Assembly (NCBI RefSeq): GCF_040629175.1
Contig: NZ_JBEXUX010000001.1
Location: forward strand, 1 to 64,000
DNA length: 64,000 nucleotides
From: Embleya sp040629175
GTDB lineage: Bacteria > Actinomycetota > Actinomycetes > Streptomycetales > Streptomycetaceae
Direction: 5' to 3'
The notes under the pieces were generated by a model that made no database searches, was not told where the DNA came from, and was given only the letters and a program-made list of their open reading frames with translations. The position numbers were made by a program, and so were the translations under genes. The first letter of the stretch is position 1. The number at the start of each line of letters is the position of its first letter. Shown here piece by piece: positions 16,470-25,652 of this stretch.

Positions 16470-16675
16470 CGGGCGACGGCAGGTCTTCGGACTCGTGGGC
16501 GGGTTCCGCGGGCCACGGGTGCGTGGCCGGGTCGTCCTACCGGTCGCCGCTTCCCGGATCCCGTTTCACCGGGCCCAGTGCTGATGGCGACTTTCGTTCC
16601 CACTTACCGCTGCGGGGCAGTTCCGGATTCGCACCGGATTCCCTCTTGCGACACCCGGAATCGGTCGAAGCCGGG
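16470..16675 (-). ncRNA. cobalamin riboswitch upstream of btuFCD
   Basis: On the minus strand the region reads AGAGGGAATCCGGTGCGAA, then CTGCCCCGCAGCGGTAAG, then the B12-box-like CATCAGCACTGGG, a GGGAAGCGGCGACCGGTAGG arm, and finally GAGTCCGAAGACCTGCCGTC. This ordered set of conserved blocks is diagnostic of the cobalamin riboswitch. It sits about 140 bases before the binding-protein start and should switch the operon off when adenosylcobalamin is plentiful. The outer boundaries are approximate. Confidence 0.92.
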
Positions 16676-16784
16676 TGAACCGTTCGCAAGGGCAGCCTAA
16701 CCATGGGCGCCGCGGCGGCCGAGCGAGGGTGCTTTTTCGGCTGCCGCTCGGGCGACTTCGGCTGCCGCCCGGCGACTTCGGCCG

Positions 16785-17597
16785 CTACTGGGCGACCAGG
16801 ATCTCCAACCCGGCGTCGCGCAGCGCGTCGAGCGTGTCCCGGTCGGCCGGGCCGCTGGTGATCAGCAGGTCGATGTCCGCCAGCGGGCACACCTCGGCGA
16901 GTTCGATCCGGCCCAGCTTCGAGCCGTCGGCGACCACGACCCGACGCCCGGCGGCCCGCAACATCGCCCGCTTGGCCTCGGCCTCGGGCAGGTTCACGTT
17001 GGTGATGCCACCCGTGGGGTGCACGCCGTTGCAGCCGAGGAAGACCGTGTCCGCGTGGATGCGCTCCAGGATGTGGTCACCGAGCGGATTGATCAGCGAG
17101 TGCTGCAACGGACGCAGCGTGCCGCCGGTGACCACGACGGAGAACCGGGGGATGGCCCGCTCCAGCTCCAGCGCGATGGTCAGTCCGTTGGTGAACACCA
17201 CGAGGTCGCGCAGGTCGCCGCGGTCCACCAGGGCGCGGGCCACGAACGTGGTGGTGGTGCCCACGTCCAGGACCACGCTCTCGGACGGCGACACCAGCGC
17301 CGCGGCGGCCCGCCCGATCAGCGTCTTCGCGGGCGACGCCGAGGTCAGCGCCTCCTCGAAGGACGGCTCGACCCGGGGATCGCGGCCGGTGAACATCGCA
17401 CCGCCGCGGACCCGGCGCAACCGGCCCTGGCGCTCCAACACCTCCAGGTCGGCCCGGACCGTCACCCGCGAGATGCCGAACGCCTCGGCCAGGTCGGTGA
17501 CCTTGGCGAAGCCGCGGTCCGCGATCGTCGCGGCCATCCGGGCGCGGCGGCCCTCGGCGGGCAGACCGTCGGTGTCGTCGTCAGGCATGGGCAGCAT
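16785..17597 (-). CDS. DeoR family transcriptional regulator, probably of galactose genes
   Basis: A 270-residue DeoR/GlpR-type repressor. The helix-turn-helix is at about residues 22-68 (VTDLAEAFGISRVTVRADLEVLERQGRLRRVRGGA). The sugar-phosphate-sensing domain follows, with LDVGTTTTFVARAL, FTNGLTIALEL, VTGGTLR and ADGSKLGRIELAEV. It is divergent from galTEK, and nearly identical mirrored motifs lie next to both genes, which suggests it represses both itself and the galactose operon. The inducer may be a galactose-pathway phosphate. Start ATG 17597; an ATG three codons later is also possible. Confidence 0.88.
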   Translation of the reverse strand: MLPMPDDDTDGLPAEGRRARMAATIADRGFAKVTDLAEAFGISRVTVRADLEVLERQGRLRRVRGGAMFTGRDPRVEPSFEEALTSASPAKTLIGRAAAALVSPSESVVLDVGTTTTFVARALVDRGDLRDLVVFTNGLTIALELERAIPRFSVVVTGGTLRPLQHSLINPLGDHILERIHADTVFLGCNGVHPTGGITNVNLPEAEAKRAMLRAAGRRVVVADGSKLGRIELAEVCPLADIDLLITSGPADRDTLDALRDAGLEILVAQ

Positions 17598-17608
17598 CTT
17601 GCGGACAC

Positions 17609-17625
17609 CTTCCGAAACTTGTCAA
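17609..17625 (-). promoter_or_regulatory. operator-like motif next to the DeoR gene
   Basis: The minus strand reads TTGACAAGTTTCGGAAG, only 11 bases before the DeoR start. It is the mirror copy of the motif upstream of galT (TTGACAAGTTTTGGAAAG). The same element in front of both divergent genes is expected for an autoregulated repressor. Confidence 0.55.
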
Positions 17626-17724
17626 ACCGCAGCCGGGGCCGCCGATATGACGACGCGATTCGACGGGATTGGCAGGCATCTCGGGGTCTCAGGACTTTCC
17701 CAGAGTCTTCTCATCGCTTTCTCA

Positions 17725-17742
17725 TTGACAAGTTTTGGAAAG
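17725..17742 (+). promoter_or_regulatory. operator-like motif and -35 region of galTEK
   Basis: TTGACAAGTTTTGGAAAG ends 18 bases before the galT ATG. It includes a consensus TTGACA -35 box; a -10-like CAAAAT follows 17 bases later at 17748, which would give an almost leaderless message. Its mirror copy is at 17609-17625. Confidence 0.5.
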
Positions 17743-17760
17743 CTTCGCAAAATTGGAGAC

Positions 17761-18867
17761 ATGAAGAAGACTCAGGCCGTCATGGCCGACGGTCGCGAGA
17801 TCGTCTACTACGACACGCGGGACGACGCGGTCCGCACCGCCGTCGACCCGCGAGATCTCGCGCCCGTGGTGAGCGGGTCCGAGATGCGCTACGACCGACT
17901 GCTCGACGAATGGGTCGTGGTCGCCTCGCATCGGCAGACCCGGACCCACCTGCCCGCTGCCGACGCGTGCCCGCTGTGCCCGTCCACGCCCGAGCGGGCC
18001 ACCGAGGTCGCCGAGGCCGACTACGAGGTGGTCGTCTTCGAGAACCGCTTCCCGTCGATGTCCGGCTCGTCGGTGTCCGGGCCCGGCGCGGTCGACCGGC
18101 CCGAACCCGGCTGGGACCGCGACCCGTTCCCGCGCCGGCCGTCCGGCGGACGGTGCGAGGTGGTGTGCTTCACCCCCGAACACGACGCGTCCTTCAAGGA
18201 CCTCACCCCCGAGCGCGCGCGCCTGGTGCTGGACGCCTGGACCGATCGCACCGCCGAGTTGTCCGCGCTGCCCGGCGTCGAGCAGGTGTACTGCTTCGAG
18301 AACCGCGGTCGGGAGATCGGCGTCACACTGCCGCACTCGCACGGGCAGATCTACGCCTACCCGTTCGTCACGCCGCGCACGGCCACCATGGTCGCGAGCA
18401 CGGCCGCACACCGGCACCGCACCGGCCGCAACCTGTTCGAGGACGTGCTCGCCGCGGAGCGGGCGGACGGGTCGCGGATCGTGGCCGAGGGCGAGCACTG
18501 GACCGCGTTCGTGCCCGCCGCCGCGCGGTGGCCGTACGAGGTGCACCTGTATCCGAACCGCCGGGTGCCGGACCTGCTCGCGCTGGAGGAGGCCGCGCGC
18601 GCCGAGTTCGGGCCGATGTACCTGGATCTGCTCGGCCGCTTCGATCGGCTCTTCGACGGCGAGCCCGCGCCGTACATCGCCGCCTGGCAGCAGGCGCCGG
18701 TGCGCTCGGGCCGGATCGACTTCGCGCTCCACCTGGAGCTTTTCTCGATTCGCCGGGCACCGGGCAAGCTGAAGTACCTTGCCGGGAGCGAATCCGGGAT
18801 GGGTGTGTTCATCAGCGACGTACCGCCGGAGACCGCGGCGGCACGACTGCGGGAGGTCGGCGAATGA
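17761..18867 (+). CDS. galT: galactose-1-phosphate uridylyltransferase
   Basis: A 368-residue Leloir enzyme that swaps galactose-1-phosphate and UDP-glucose to give UDP-galactose and glucose-1-phosphate. CPLCPSTPERATE supplies the zinc cysteines, VVFENRFPSM is the conserved N-terminal strand, and the active site is HSHGQIYAYP near residue 191, with the nucleophilic His in the HxHGQ motif (Ser instead of the usual Pro). The C-terminal half has WPYEVHLYP and IAAWQQAP. ATG 17761 has GGAG five bases upstream. First gene of galTEK; its stop overlaps galE by four bases. Confidence 0.95.
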   Translation: MKKTQAVMADGREIVYYDTRDDAVRTAVDPRDLAPVVSGSEMRYDRLLDEWVVVASHRQTRTHLPAADACPLCPSTPERATEVAEADYEVVVFENRFPSMSGSSVSGPGAVDRPEPGWDRDPFPRRPSGGRCEVVCFTPEHDASFKDLTPERARLVLDAWTDRTAELSALPGVEQVYCFENRGREIGVTLPHSHGQIYAYPFVTPRTATMVASTAAHRHRTGRNLFEDVLAAERADGSRIVAEGEHWTAFVPAAARWPYEVHLYPNRRVPDLLALEEAARAEFGPMYLDLLGRFDRLFDGEPAPYIAAWQQAPVRSGRIDFALHLELFSIRRAPGKLKYLAGSESGMGVFISDVPPETAAARLREVGE

Positions 18868-19838
18868 AGCTCATGGTCACCGGCGGCGCGGGCTACGTGG
18901 GCAGCGTGGTCGCCGCCCATCTGGTCGCGGCCGGACACGACGTGGTGGTGCTCGACGACCTGTCCACCGGGCATCGGGACGCGGTCCCGGACAAGGCCGC
19001 CTTCGTCGAGGGCCGGGTCCAGGACGCCGCGCGGTATCTGGACGCGTCGTTCGACGCGGTCCTGCACTTCGCCGCGTCCTCCCTGGTCGGCGAGTCGGTC
19101 ACGGAGCCGGCCAAGTACTGGCACAACAACGTCGGCGGCTCGCTCGCGCTGCTGGACGCGCTGCGCACGCACGGCGTCGGCCGCTTCGTGTTCTCCTCCA
19201 CCGCGGCCGTCTACGGCGCCCCCGAGGTCTCGCCGATCACCGAGGACGCGCCGTGCGCGCCGACGAACCCGTACGGCGCCTCGAAGCTGACCGTCGACCG
19301 GCTGATCACCTCGTACTGCGACGCGTACGGCCTGCGGGCGGTGAGCCTGCGCTACTTCAACGTCGCGGGCGCGTACGGCCGGTACGGCGAGCGGCACGCG
19401 ACCGAGACCCACCTGATCCCGCTGGCCCTCCAGGTGCCCAACGGCACCCGCGGCTCGGTCGCGCTCTACGGCACCGACTACCCGACGCCCGACGGGACGT
19501 GTGTGCGCGACTACATCCACGTCGCCGACCTGGCCGACGCGCACCTGCTCGCGCTCGCCGCGACCGGTGCGGGCGGCGCGGCCACCGGGCACCTGATCTG
19601 CAACCTCGGCAACGGGACCGGCTTCTCGGTCCGCGACGTGGTGGACGCGGTCCGCACGGTGACCGGCTGCGCGGTGCCCGCGCACGAGGCGCCGCGCCGG
19701 GCGGGCGATCCGCCGGTGCTGGTGGCCGCCGCCGACCGGGCGCGCGACCTGCTCGGCTGGCGTCCCACCCGGACGTCGCTGGAGGACATCGTGGCGGACG
19801 CGTGGACGTTCCTGCGGGACGGCGAGGCGGGAGGATGA
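18864..19838 (+). CDS. galE: UDP-glucose 4-epimerase
   Basis: A 324-residue extended short-chain dehydrogenase that interconverts UDP-galactose and UDP-glucose with tightly bound NAD. The Rossmann motif GGAGYVGS is at residues 7-14, the catalytic Ser is in FVFSSTAAVYG, and the YxxxK pair is in NPYGASK. RYFNVAGA and VRDYIHVADLADAHL are typical GalE blocks. It starts inside the galT stop and ends inside the galK start, both through ATGA overlaps, so the three proteins are probably made in fixed proportion. Confidence 0.95.
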   Translation: MKLMVTGGAGYVGSVVAAHLVAAGHDVVVLDDLSTGHRDAVPDKAAFVEGRVQDAARYLDASFDAVLHFAASSLVGESVTEPAKYWHNNVGGSLALLDALRTHGVGRFVFSSTAAVYGAPEVSPITEDAPCAPTNPYGASKLTVDRLITSYCDAYGLRAVSLRYFNVAGAYGRYGERHATETHLIPLALQVPNGTRGSVALYGTDYPTPDGTCVRDYIHVADLADAHLLALAATGAGGAATGHLICNLGNGTGFSVRDVVDAVRTVTGCAVPAHEAPRRAGDPPVLVAAADRARDLLGWRPTRTSLEDIVADAWTFLRDGEAGG

Positions 19839-20944
19839 GCGAGTTTCGCGTCGAGGGCGTCTGGGCGGCGCCGGGCCGGGTCAACGTGATCGGTGAACAC
19901 ACCGACTACAACAACGGGTTCGTGCTGCCGATCGCGATCCCGCAGACCGCGCGGGCGGCCGTCGGGCGGCGTACGGACGGCCGGCTGCGGCTGGCCTCCG
20001 GGCACGCCGGGAGCGAATCGGTCGACCTGGCCGTCGCCGACCTGGCGCCCGGCGCGCTGACCGGGTGGTCCGCGTACCCGGCGGGCGTGTTGTGGGCGCT
20101 GCGCGCGGCGGGGCACGAGATCGGCGGTGCCGACATCAGGATCGACAGCGACGTGCCGGTGGGCGCGGGGCTGTCCTCGTCGGCGGCGCTGTCCTGCGCG
20201 GTTGCGCTGGCGCTCGACGATCTGTACGAACTGGGCTTGGATCGCCTTGAGTTGGCCCGGATCGCGCAGCGCGTCGAGACCGACTTCGTGGGTGTTCCGG
20301 TGGGCATGCTGGACCAGATGGCCTCGCTCGGCTGCGTCGCGGGCCACGCGTTCTTCCTGGACTGCCGCGATCTGACCGGCCGTCAGGTCCCGTTCGACTG
20401 CGCGAGCGTGGGGCTGCGGCTGCTGGTGATCGACACCCGGGCCAAGCACGCGCTCGTGGACGGCGGGTACGCGGAGCGCCGGGCCTCGTGCGAGGAGGCG
20501 GCGCGACTGCTCGGGGTGCCGTCGCTGCGCGAGCCGGCCGACCCGGACGCGGCCCTGGCGGCGCTGCCGGACGGGCCGTTGCGCCGGCGGGCGCGGCACG
20601 TGTTCACCGAGAACGCGCGGGTGTTGCGGGTGGTCGAGGCGCTGGCGGCCGGCGACGTCCGGGCGATCGGGCCCGAGCTGACCGCGTCGCACGTGTCGAT
20701 GCGGGACGACTACACGATCTCCTGCCCCGAACTGGACGCCGCCGTGGACACCGCGCTGGCCGCAGGTGCCCTGGGCGCCCGGCTGGTCGGCGGCGGGTTC
20801 GGCGGCTCGGCCATCGCACTGGTCGACGCGGACCGCTGCACGGCGGTCGAGGAGGCGGTCGCGAAGACCTTCGCGGCCCGCGGCTTCACCGCCCCGCGGT
20901 TCTTCCAGGCGGTGCCGTCGGCGGGCGCGCGCCGGGACTCCTGA
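19835..20944 (+). CDS. galK: galactokinase
   Basis: A 369-residue GHMP kinase that phosphorylates galactose at C1. The galactokinase signature GRVNVIGEHTDYNNG lies near residues 15-29, the ATP-binding GHMP motif is VPVGAGLSSSAALS, GVPVGMLDQMAS holds the catalytic Asp region, and GARLVGGGFGGSAIAL is the third motif. Last gene of galTEK, with a hairpin terminator 23 bases after the stop. Confidence 0.95.
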   Translation: MSEFRVEGVWAAPGRVNVIGEHTDYNNGFVLPIAIPQTARAAVGRRTDGRLRLASGHAGSESVDLAVADLAPGALTGWSAYPAGVLWALRAAGHEIGGADIRIDSDVPVGAGLSSSAALSCAVALALDDLYELGLDRLELARIAQRVETDFVGVPVGMLDQMASLGCVAGHAFFLDCRDLTGRQVPFDCASVGLRLLVIDTRAKHALVDGGYAERRASCEEAARLLGVPSLREPADPDAALAALPDGPLRRRARHVFTENARVLRVVEALAAGDVRAIGPELTASHVSMRDDYTISCPELDAAVDTALAAGALGARLVGGGFGGSAIALVDADRCTAVEEAVAKTFAARGFTAPRFFQAVPSAGARRDS

Positions 20945-20966
20945 CCGACTCCGAACCGGCTTCTCC

Positions 20967-21001
20967 CTCGGGCGATCACGCGACCGGCGTGGTCGCCCGA
21001 G
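20967..21001 (+). terminator. hairpin terminator after galTEK
   Basis: A 13-base-pair stem with one mismatch, CTCGGGCGATCAC against GTGGTCGCCCGAG, closes a nine-base loop. No T tract follows, as is usual in this group. The remaining 280 bases up to the tRNA gene show nothing recognisable. Confidence 0.55.
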
Positions 21002-21280
21002 CCGTTCCACCGGCATCGGGCGAGCCCGCTCGTTCACGTCCCGGGAGCCGTCTGTTTCCGGCCAGAACCCCGTGCGCCGCAAACACTGCGAAAGGGTGCA
21101 TTGCCGACCCGTGTCGACCCCCTGTGTGGGGCCTCGGTCACCGCTCGCGCAAGCCCGGTGACGGTCCGGCACGAACGTCTGGCCGGCGTCGTGCACCGGG
21201 TCGGGCCGGACGGCCGAGCACCGGGGCCGACCTGCGCGGACGCCGCCCGGGGGTGCGGGCGGCGGACGGCGGCGTGGCGG

Positions 21281-21353
21281 TGCCCCCGGCAGGACTCGAA
21301 CCTGCGACCAAGCGCTTAGAAGGCGCCTGCTCTGTCCACTGAGCTACGAGGGC
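21281..21353 (-). tRNA. tRNA-Arg (anticodon TCT)
   Basis: On the minus strand a full cloverleaf can be folded: acceptor GCCCTCG paired with CGGGGGC, D arm GCTC/GAGC, anticodon stem GGCGC/GCGCT around loop CTTCTAA, and T arm GCAGG-TTCGAGT-CCTGC. Anticodon TCT reads AGA, a rare codon in such a GC-rich genome. CCA is not fully encoded. No integrase or att repeat is seen beside it. Confidence 0.95.
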
Positions 21354-21514
21354 GTGGGCGAATCAGGATCTTGCACCGGATCCGGTCGCGGCACAACAGA
21401 ATAGGGCCGTGTGCATGCCTCACCGGCGTTCCGATGGTCACCGTTACCTGATCAGACGCAGTTGGCGGCCAGAATGTGATCAGAGAAGGGCCGAAACGGA
21501 CAGAGGGAGGCGCA

Positions 21515-22567
21515 GTGGGTCCCACCAGGACTGTACTTGTCGGCTACGGCGTGGGGGGCTCGGCCTTCCACGCGCCGGTCGTCGAGGCCGTGGAGGGCCT
21601 GGAGCTGGTTGCCGTGGTGACCGGGAATCCGGAGCGCGCGGCGCAGGTGCGCGAGCGGCATCCGCAGGCCGAGGTGATCGGGACGACCGAGGAGATGTTC
21701 GCTCGCGCGGGTGACTTCGACCTCGTGGTGATCACCGTGCCGAACCGCTTCCACGTCCCGCTGGCCACCCGGGCGTTGGCGGCCGGGCTGCACGTGGTGG
21801 TGGACAAGCCGTTCGCCGGGACCGCGGCCGAGGGGCGGGAGCTGGCCGCGACGGCGACGCGCCACGGACGATTGTTGGGCGTCTACCAGAACCGGCGCTT
21901 CGACGGTGACTTCCGGACCGTGCGGCGGCTGGTCGAGGAGGGGCGACTGGGCGAGGTGCACCGGTTCGAGTCGCGGTTCGAGCGTTGGCGTCCACAGGTG
22001 CGCACCTCGGTGTGGAAGGAGCAGGCCGATCCGGCGGAGCTGGGCGGGATCCTGTACGACCTCGGGACCCACCTGATCGATCAGGCGGTCACGCTGTTCG
22101 GGCGCCCCACGCACGTGTACGCCGAGTCGGCCGCCCGGCGGCCCGGGGCGCTGGTGGACGACGACACCTTCGTCGCCCTGACCCACCCGGGGGGCGTGCG
22201 GTCGCATCTGTGGATGAGTGCGACGGCGGCCGACCTCGGGCCGCGTTTTCGGGTGCTGGGGTCGACGGCGTCGTATGTGAAGTTCGGGATGGACCCGCAG
22301 GAGGAACTGCTGCGCGCCGGCGCCGAGGTCGGTGTGCCCGGTTGGGGGACCGAGCCGCCAGCGGCGTGGGGAGTGCTGGGTACGCCCGGTGAGACCGCCC
22401 CGGTGCGGACCGAACCGGGCGCCTACCAGGACTACTACGCCGCGTTCGCGCGGGCGGTGCGTGGCGAGGGTGCGCCGCCCGTGGCGATCGAGGAGGCGGT
22501 GACCGTACTGGAGACGATCGAGGCGGCGCAGCGCTCCTCCGCCGACGGAGTGACCGTCGTGCTGTAA
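21515..22567 (+). CDS. Gfo/Idh/MocA family oxidoreductase
   Basis: A 350-residue NAD(P)-dependent dehydrogenase. The N-terminal Rossmann domain has VGYGVGGSAFHAPVV and the family motif HVVVDKPFAGT, where the Lys is catalytic. The C-terminal alpha/beta domain has YDLGTHLIDQAVTLFGRP, including the catalytic His region. Several family members oxidise inositols or sugars; the substrate here is unknown. GTG 21515 was chosen because GGGAGG lies just upstream; an ATG at 21476 is also in frame. Confidence 0.88.
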   Translation: MGPTRTVLVGYGVGGSAFHAPVVEAVEGLELVAVVTGNPERAAQVRERHPQAEVIGTTEEMFARAGDFDLVVITVPNRFHVPLATRALAAGLHVVVDKPFAGTAAEGRELAATATRHGRLLGVYQNRRFDGDFRTVRRLVEEGRLGEVHRFESRFERWRPQVRTSVWKEQADPAELGGILYDLGTHLIDQAVTLFGRPTHVYAESAARRPGALVDDDTFVALTHPGGVRSHLWMSATAADLGPRFRVLGSTASYVKFGMDPQEELLRAGAEVGVPGWGTEPPAAWGVLGTPGETAPVRTEPGAYQDYYAAFARAVRGEGAPPVAIEEAVTVLETIEAAQRSSADGVTVVL

Positions 22568-22623
22568 CGGTCGTCGCGCGTTGGGAATGCGGACAATTCG
22601 GGCACTGGTCGCCCGTGGTGATC

Positions 22624-24009
22624 ATGGGAAGCGACACCCTGTCCGCAGCCCTCGCCGGCCTGCGGGACCAGGTCGTGGCGACGTGCTTCCCGCTGGACCT
22701 GCCCGGCGCCGTGCAGGCGCGGCTGGCCCGCCGCGAGTTGATCGACCAACTCGGCGACTACCTGCTGCCGCGCCTGGCGGTGCCGCGCGCGCCGCTGCTG
22801 GCGGTGGTCGGCGGGTCCACCGGCGCGGGGCGGTCCACCCTGGTGAACGCGTTGGTCGGGCGCGAGGTCACGCCGGCCGGGCCGCTGCGGCCGACCACGC
22901 GCGTACCGGTCCTGGTGTGCCGCTCGCGGGATCGGCACTGGTTCGCCGACGAGGCGGGCATCGAACTGCGGTTGGACGAGCGGGTGCCGCCCGGGATGGC
23001 GTTGCTCGACGTACCGGACATCGACTCGGTCTCGGCGGACAACCGGCGGGTGGCGGTGCGCCTGCTCGGCGCCGCCGACCTGTGGATCTTCGTCACCACC
23101 GCGTCGCGGTACGCGGACGCCGCGCCGTGGCATCTGCTCCGGCTGGCCCGGGAGCGCGACACGCGGCTGGCGATCGTGCTGGACCGGGTGCCGGCGGAGG
23201 AACTCGACGAGGTCCGGTCCGACCTGGTGCGGTTGTTGCGGCAGGCGGGGTTGGGCGACGTGCCGCTGTATCCGATCGTGGAGACCCGGCCCGGGGCCGG
23301 GCTGCCCGAGCGCAACGTGGTGCCCATTCGCACCTGGCTCGCCGAGCGTGGCGCCGATCCGGACGCGCGGGCCGCGGTGGTCCGGCGCACCGTCGGCGGG
23401 TTGTTGCACAGCCTGGACCGGCGGGTGCCGCCGCTCGCGCAGGCGGCGGCCCGACAGTACGAGGCGGTCGATCGGGTGCGGGACTGCGTGGACCGGGCCT
23501 ACGCGGCGACGTCGCGGTGGGCGCTCGGGGCGATCGACGACGGGTCGTTGTTGCGCGGGGCGGCGACGGGACGTTGGTACGACGGGGACGCCTCGGGGGC
23601 CGCGCGGGCGGTCCGGGAGAACCTGGACGCGCTGGTGGCGGACGCCTTCGCGCGCGGTGCCGAGCGGGCGGCGGGCTGCCTGCCCCGGTCGGCGGGCGGG
23701 GCGGGCCGACCGGCACCGGCGCCGCCCGCCTGGCCGGGCCCGGCCGAGCCGCTCGCGCTGATCGCGGCGGTGGGCGGCATCGCGCTGGGGCCCGGCATCG
23801 GTCGGGAGGCGGCCGGTCGGCTCGGTACCCGGATCGGCTCCGAGCCGGCCGCGCGGCTGATCCTGGACGTGCACCGGGGACTGCGCGGCGTGGTCGCGGC
23901 GGCGCTCGAGGGCGAGCGGGCGCTCCTGGCGGCGACGACGAGCGCGCCGTCCGCGCGGGCCGAGGCCGCCTTGATCGAGGCACTCGACCTGGTGCGGAGG
24001 AGCGGGTGA
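22624..24009 (+). CDS. dynamin-like GTPase, DynA candidate
   Basis: A 461-residue protein with a large GTPase-like domain: P-loop GGSTGAGRSTLVN near residue 63 (Arg in place of the usual Lys), PTTRVPVLV as switch I, and DVPDIDSVS as G3. The later nucleotide-specificity motif is weak (LDRVP). The C-terminal half is helical. It is paired by a GTGA overlap with a second GTPase that has membrane segments, followed by an SsbB-like gene. That pairing recalls DynA/DynB, which act in sporulation septation in Streptomyces; the identification is by context and recall. Starts at GTG 22615 or 22618 are also possible. Confidence 0.7.
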   Translation: MGSDTLSAALAGLRDQVVATCFPLDLPGAVQARLARRELIDQLGDYLLPRLAVPRAPLLAVVGGSTGAGRSTLVNALVGREVTPAGPLRPTTRVPVLVCRSRDRHWFADEAGIELRLDERVPPGMALLDVPDIDSVSADNRRVAVRLLGAADLWIFVTTASRYADAAPWHLLRLARERDTRLAIVLDRVPAEELDEVRSDLVRLLRQAGLGDVPLYPIVETRPGAGLPERNVVPIRTWLAERGADPDARAAVVRRTVGGLLHSLDRRVPPLAQAAARQYEAVDRVRDCVDRAYAATSRWALGAIDDGSLLRGAATGRWYDGDASGAARAVRENLDALVADAFARGAERAAGCLPRSAGGAGRPAPAPPAWPGPAEPLALIAAVGGIALGPGIGREAAGRLGTRIGSEPAARLILDVHRGLRGVVAAALEGERALLAATTSAPSARAEAALIEALDLVRRSG

Positions 24010-25652
24010 GCGCCGGGGAGCAGGAGGTCGATCGGTTCGCCGTGCGTCGGGCCCGGTACGCCGATGGGACCGAGGAGGCCGGGCGGCTGATGGCGCGGTT
24101 GACCGCGCTCGATCGCGTCGCGGTGTTGGGCCGGGATCGGCTGCCGGGCGCCGATCTCGCCCTGATCGAGGACCTGCTCGGCCACGCCGAGACCCGGATG
24201 GGCACCGCCGGCCGGCACACCGTGGTCGCGCTCGCGGGGGCCACCGGCGGCGGCAAGTCGTCGTTGTTCAACGTGCTCACCGGACTGCGGTTGGCGGACA
24301 CCGGTGTCCGGCGGCCGACCACGCGGACCACCCTGGCGTGCGCGTGGGACCCCGAGGGCGCCGCGCCGCTGCTGGACCTGCTCGGGATCGAACCGGTGCG
24401 CCGGGTGGCCCGGCACGGATCGTTGGACGCGCGCCGGGGCGGCGGGATGCCCGCCGGTCTGGTCCTGCTCGATCTGCCCGACCACGACTCGCTCGACCTC
24501 GCGCACCGGTCGGAGGTGGACGCGGTGGTGGCGGTCGCGGACCACATCGTGTGGGTGTTGGATCCGCAGAAGTACGCGGACGCGATCGTGCACGACCGCT
24601 ATCTGTGGCCGTTGCGGCATCACGGCCACACCATGACGGTCGTGCTCAACCACGCGGACCGGTTGCCGCCCGGCGACCTGGCGGCGTGCCTGACCGATGT
24701 GCGGATGTTGCTGGCGGCGGACGGCCTCGCCGAGGTGCGGGTGCTCGCGACGTCGTCGGAGACCGGGCTCGGGATCGCCGAGTTGCGCCGTGTGGTGCTG
24801 GCCGCGGCCGGATCCGGCGAGGCGTCGGTGACCCGGCTGGGCGCGGACCTGGACGCGCTGACCGAACGCCTGGAGCCGTGGTTCGCCGGCGAGGGGCCCG
24901 GGGCGGACGCGTTCACCGCCGAGGACCGTGACGCGCTGGTGGACGGGCTGTGCGACGCGGCCGGGGTGGCGGTGGTCGCGACGGCGGCGGGAGCGGGGCT
25001 GCGGACGCCGCGCGGGCCGCTGTCCGGACGCCGGGTGCGCCGGCCCGCGGTGCGGCCCGAGCCGGTGCAGGTGCATCGGGCCGAGCAGGCGATCCGGCGG
25101 GCGGGGACGCGGCTGACGCGGGGATTGCCGGCGCCGTGGGCGGGCGGGATGCATCGGGTGTTGGCCCAGGGGCTGCGGGGGTTGCCGGCCGAGGTGGACG
25201 CGGTGCCGGCGGAGGCCGTGCCGAAGGCCGCCGCGCCGACGGCGGGCGCCCGGGCGGCGGTGGGCGTGCAGTGGGTCGGGGTGGTCGCGGTGCCGGTCGG
25301 GTTGGCGGGGGCCGGGTCGGCCTGGACGGGGGTGCCGGTGGGGCGTTGGTTCGGGCTGTCCGTGCCGTGGTGGGTGGTGATCGCGGGGCTGGTCGTGCTG
25401 ACGGTGGGGGTGTGGCTCGGGCGGCGGGCGGCGCGGGTGGCCGCGGCGCGGCGGACGGCGGAGGTGGTGGCGGTGCTGCGGTCGCGGGTGGCGGCGACGG
25501 CGGATCGGTTGCTGGTGGGGCCGGCCGAGGCGGAGGCGGCGCGGTATCGGGAGGCGCACGGGTGTTTCCTGGCGGCTCGGGATCCGATGCGGCCGGAGGG
25601 TGCGGGTGAGGGGGCGCGGTCGGGGGATGTGGCCGGGGCATCACCCACGTGA
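24006..25652 (+). CDS. membrane-associated dynamin-like GTPase, DynB candidate
   Basis: A 548-residue protein from GTG 24006, overlapping the stop of its partner. The GTPase core is intact: G1 GATGGGKSSLFN near residue 77, PTTRTTLA, G3 DLPDHDS, and NHAD as the G4 motif. After a helical middle come two membrane helices near residues 415-475 (WVGVVAVPVGLAGAGSAW and WWVVIAGLVVLTVGVWLG), then a helical tail with an acidic end. This is the layout of bacterial dynamin-like or YfjP-type GTPases that remodel or tether membranes. With its neighbour it probably forms a hetero-oligomer at the septum, by analogy with DynA/DynB. Confidence 0.72.
   Translation: MSAGEQEVDRFAVRRARYADGTEEAGRLMARLTALDRVAVLGRDRLPGADLALIEDLLGHAETRMGTAGRHTVVALAGATGGGKSSLFNVLTGLRLADTGVRRPTTRTTLACAWDPEGAAPLLDLLGIEPVRRVARHGSLDARRGGGMPAGLVLLDLPDHDSLDLAHRSEVDAVVAVADHIVWVLDPQKYADAIVHDRYLWPLRHHGHTMTVVLNHADRLPPGDLAACLTDVRMLLAADGLAEVRVLATSSETGLGIAELRRVVLAAAGSGEASVTRLGADLDALTERLEPWFAGEGPGADAFTAEDRDALVDGLCDAAGVAVVATAAGAGLRTPRGPLSGRRVRRPAVRPEPVQVHRAEQAIRRAGTRLTRGLPAPWAGGMHRVLAQGLRGLPAEVDAVPAEAVPKAAAPTAGARAAVGVQWVGVVAVPVGLAGAGSAWTGVPVGRWFGLSVPWWVVIAGLVVLTVGVWLGRRAARVAAARRTAEVVAVLRSRVAATADRLLVGPAEAEAARYREAHGCFLAARDPMRPEGAGEGARSGDVAGASPT

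Noticed and set aside
21281..21353. tRNA-Arg as an attachment site of an integrated element
   Set aside because: No integrase gene and no repeat of the tRNA 3' end were noticed in the neighbouring sequence.
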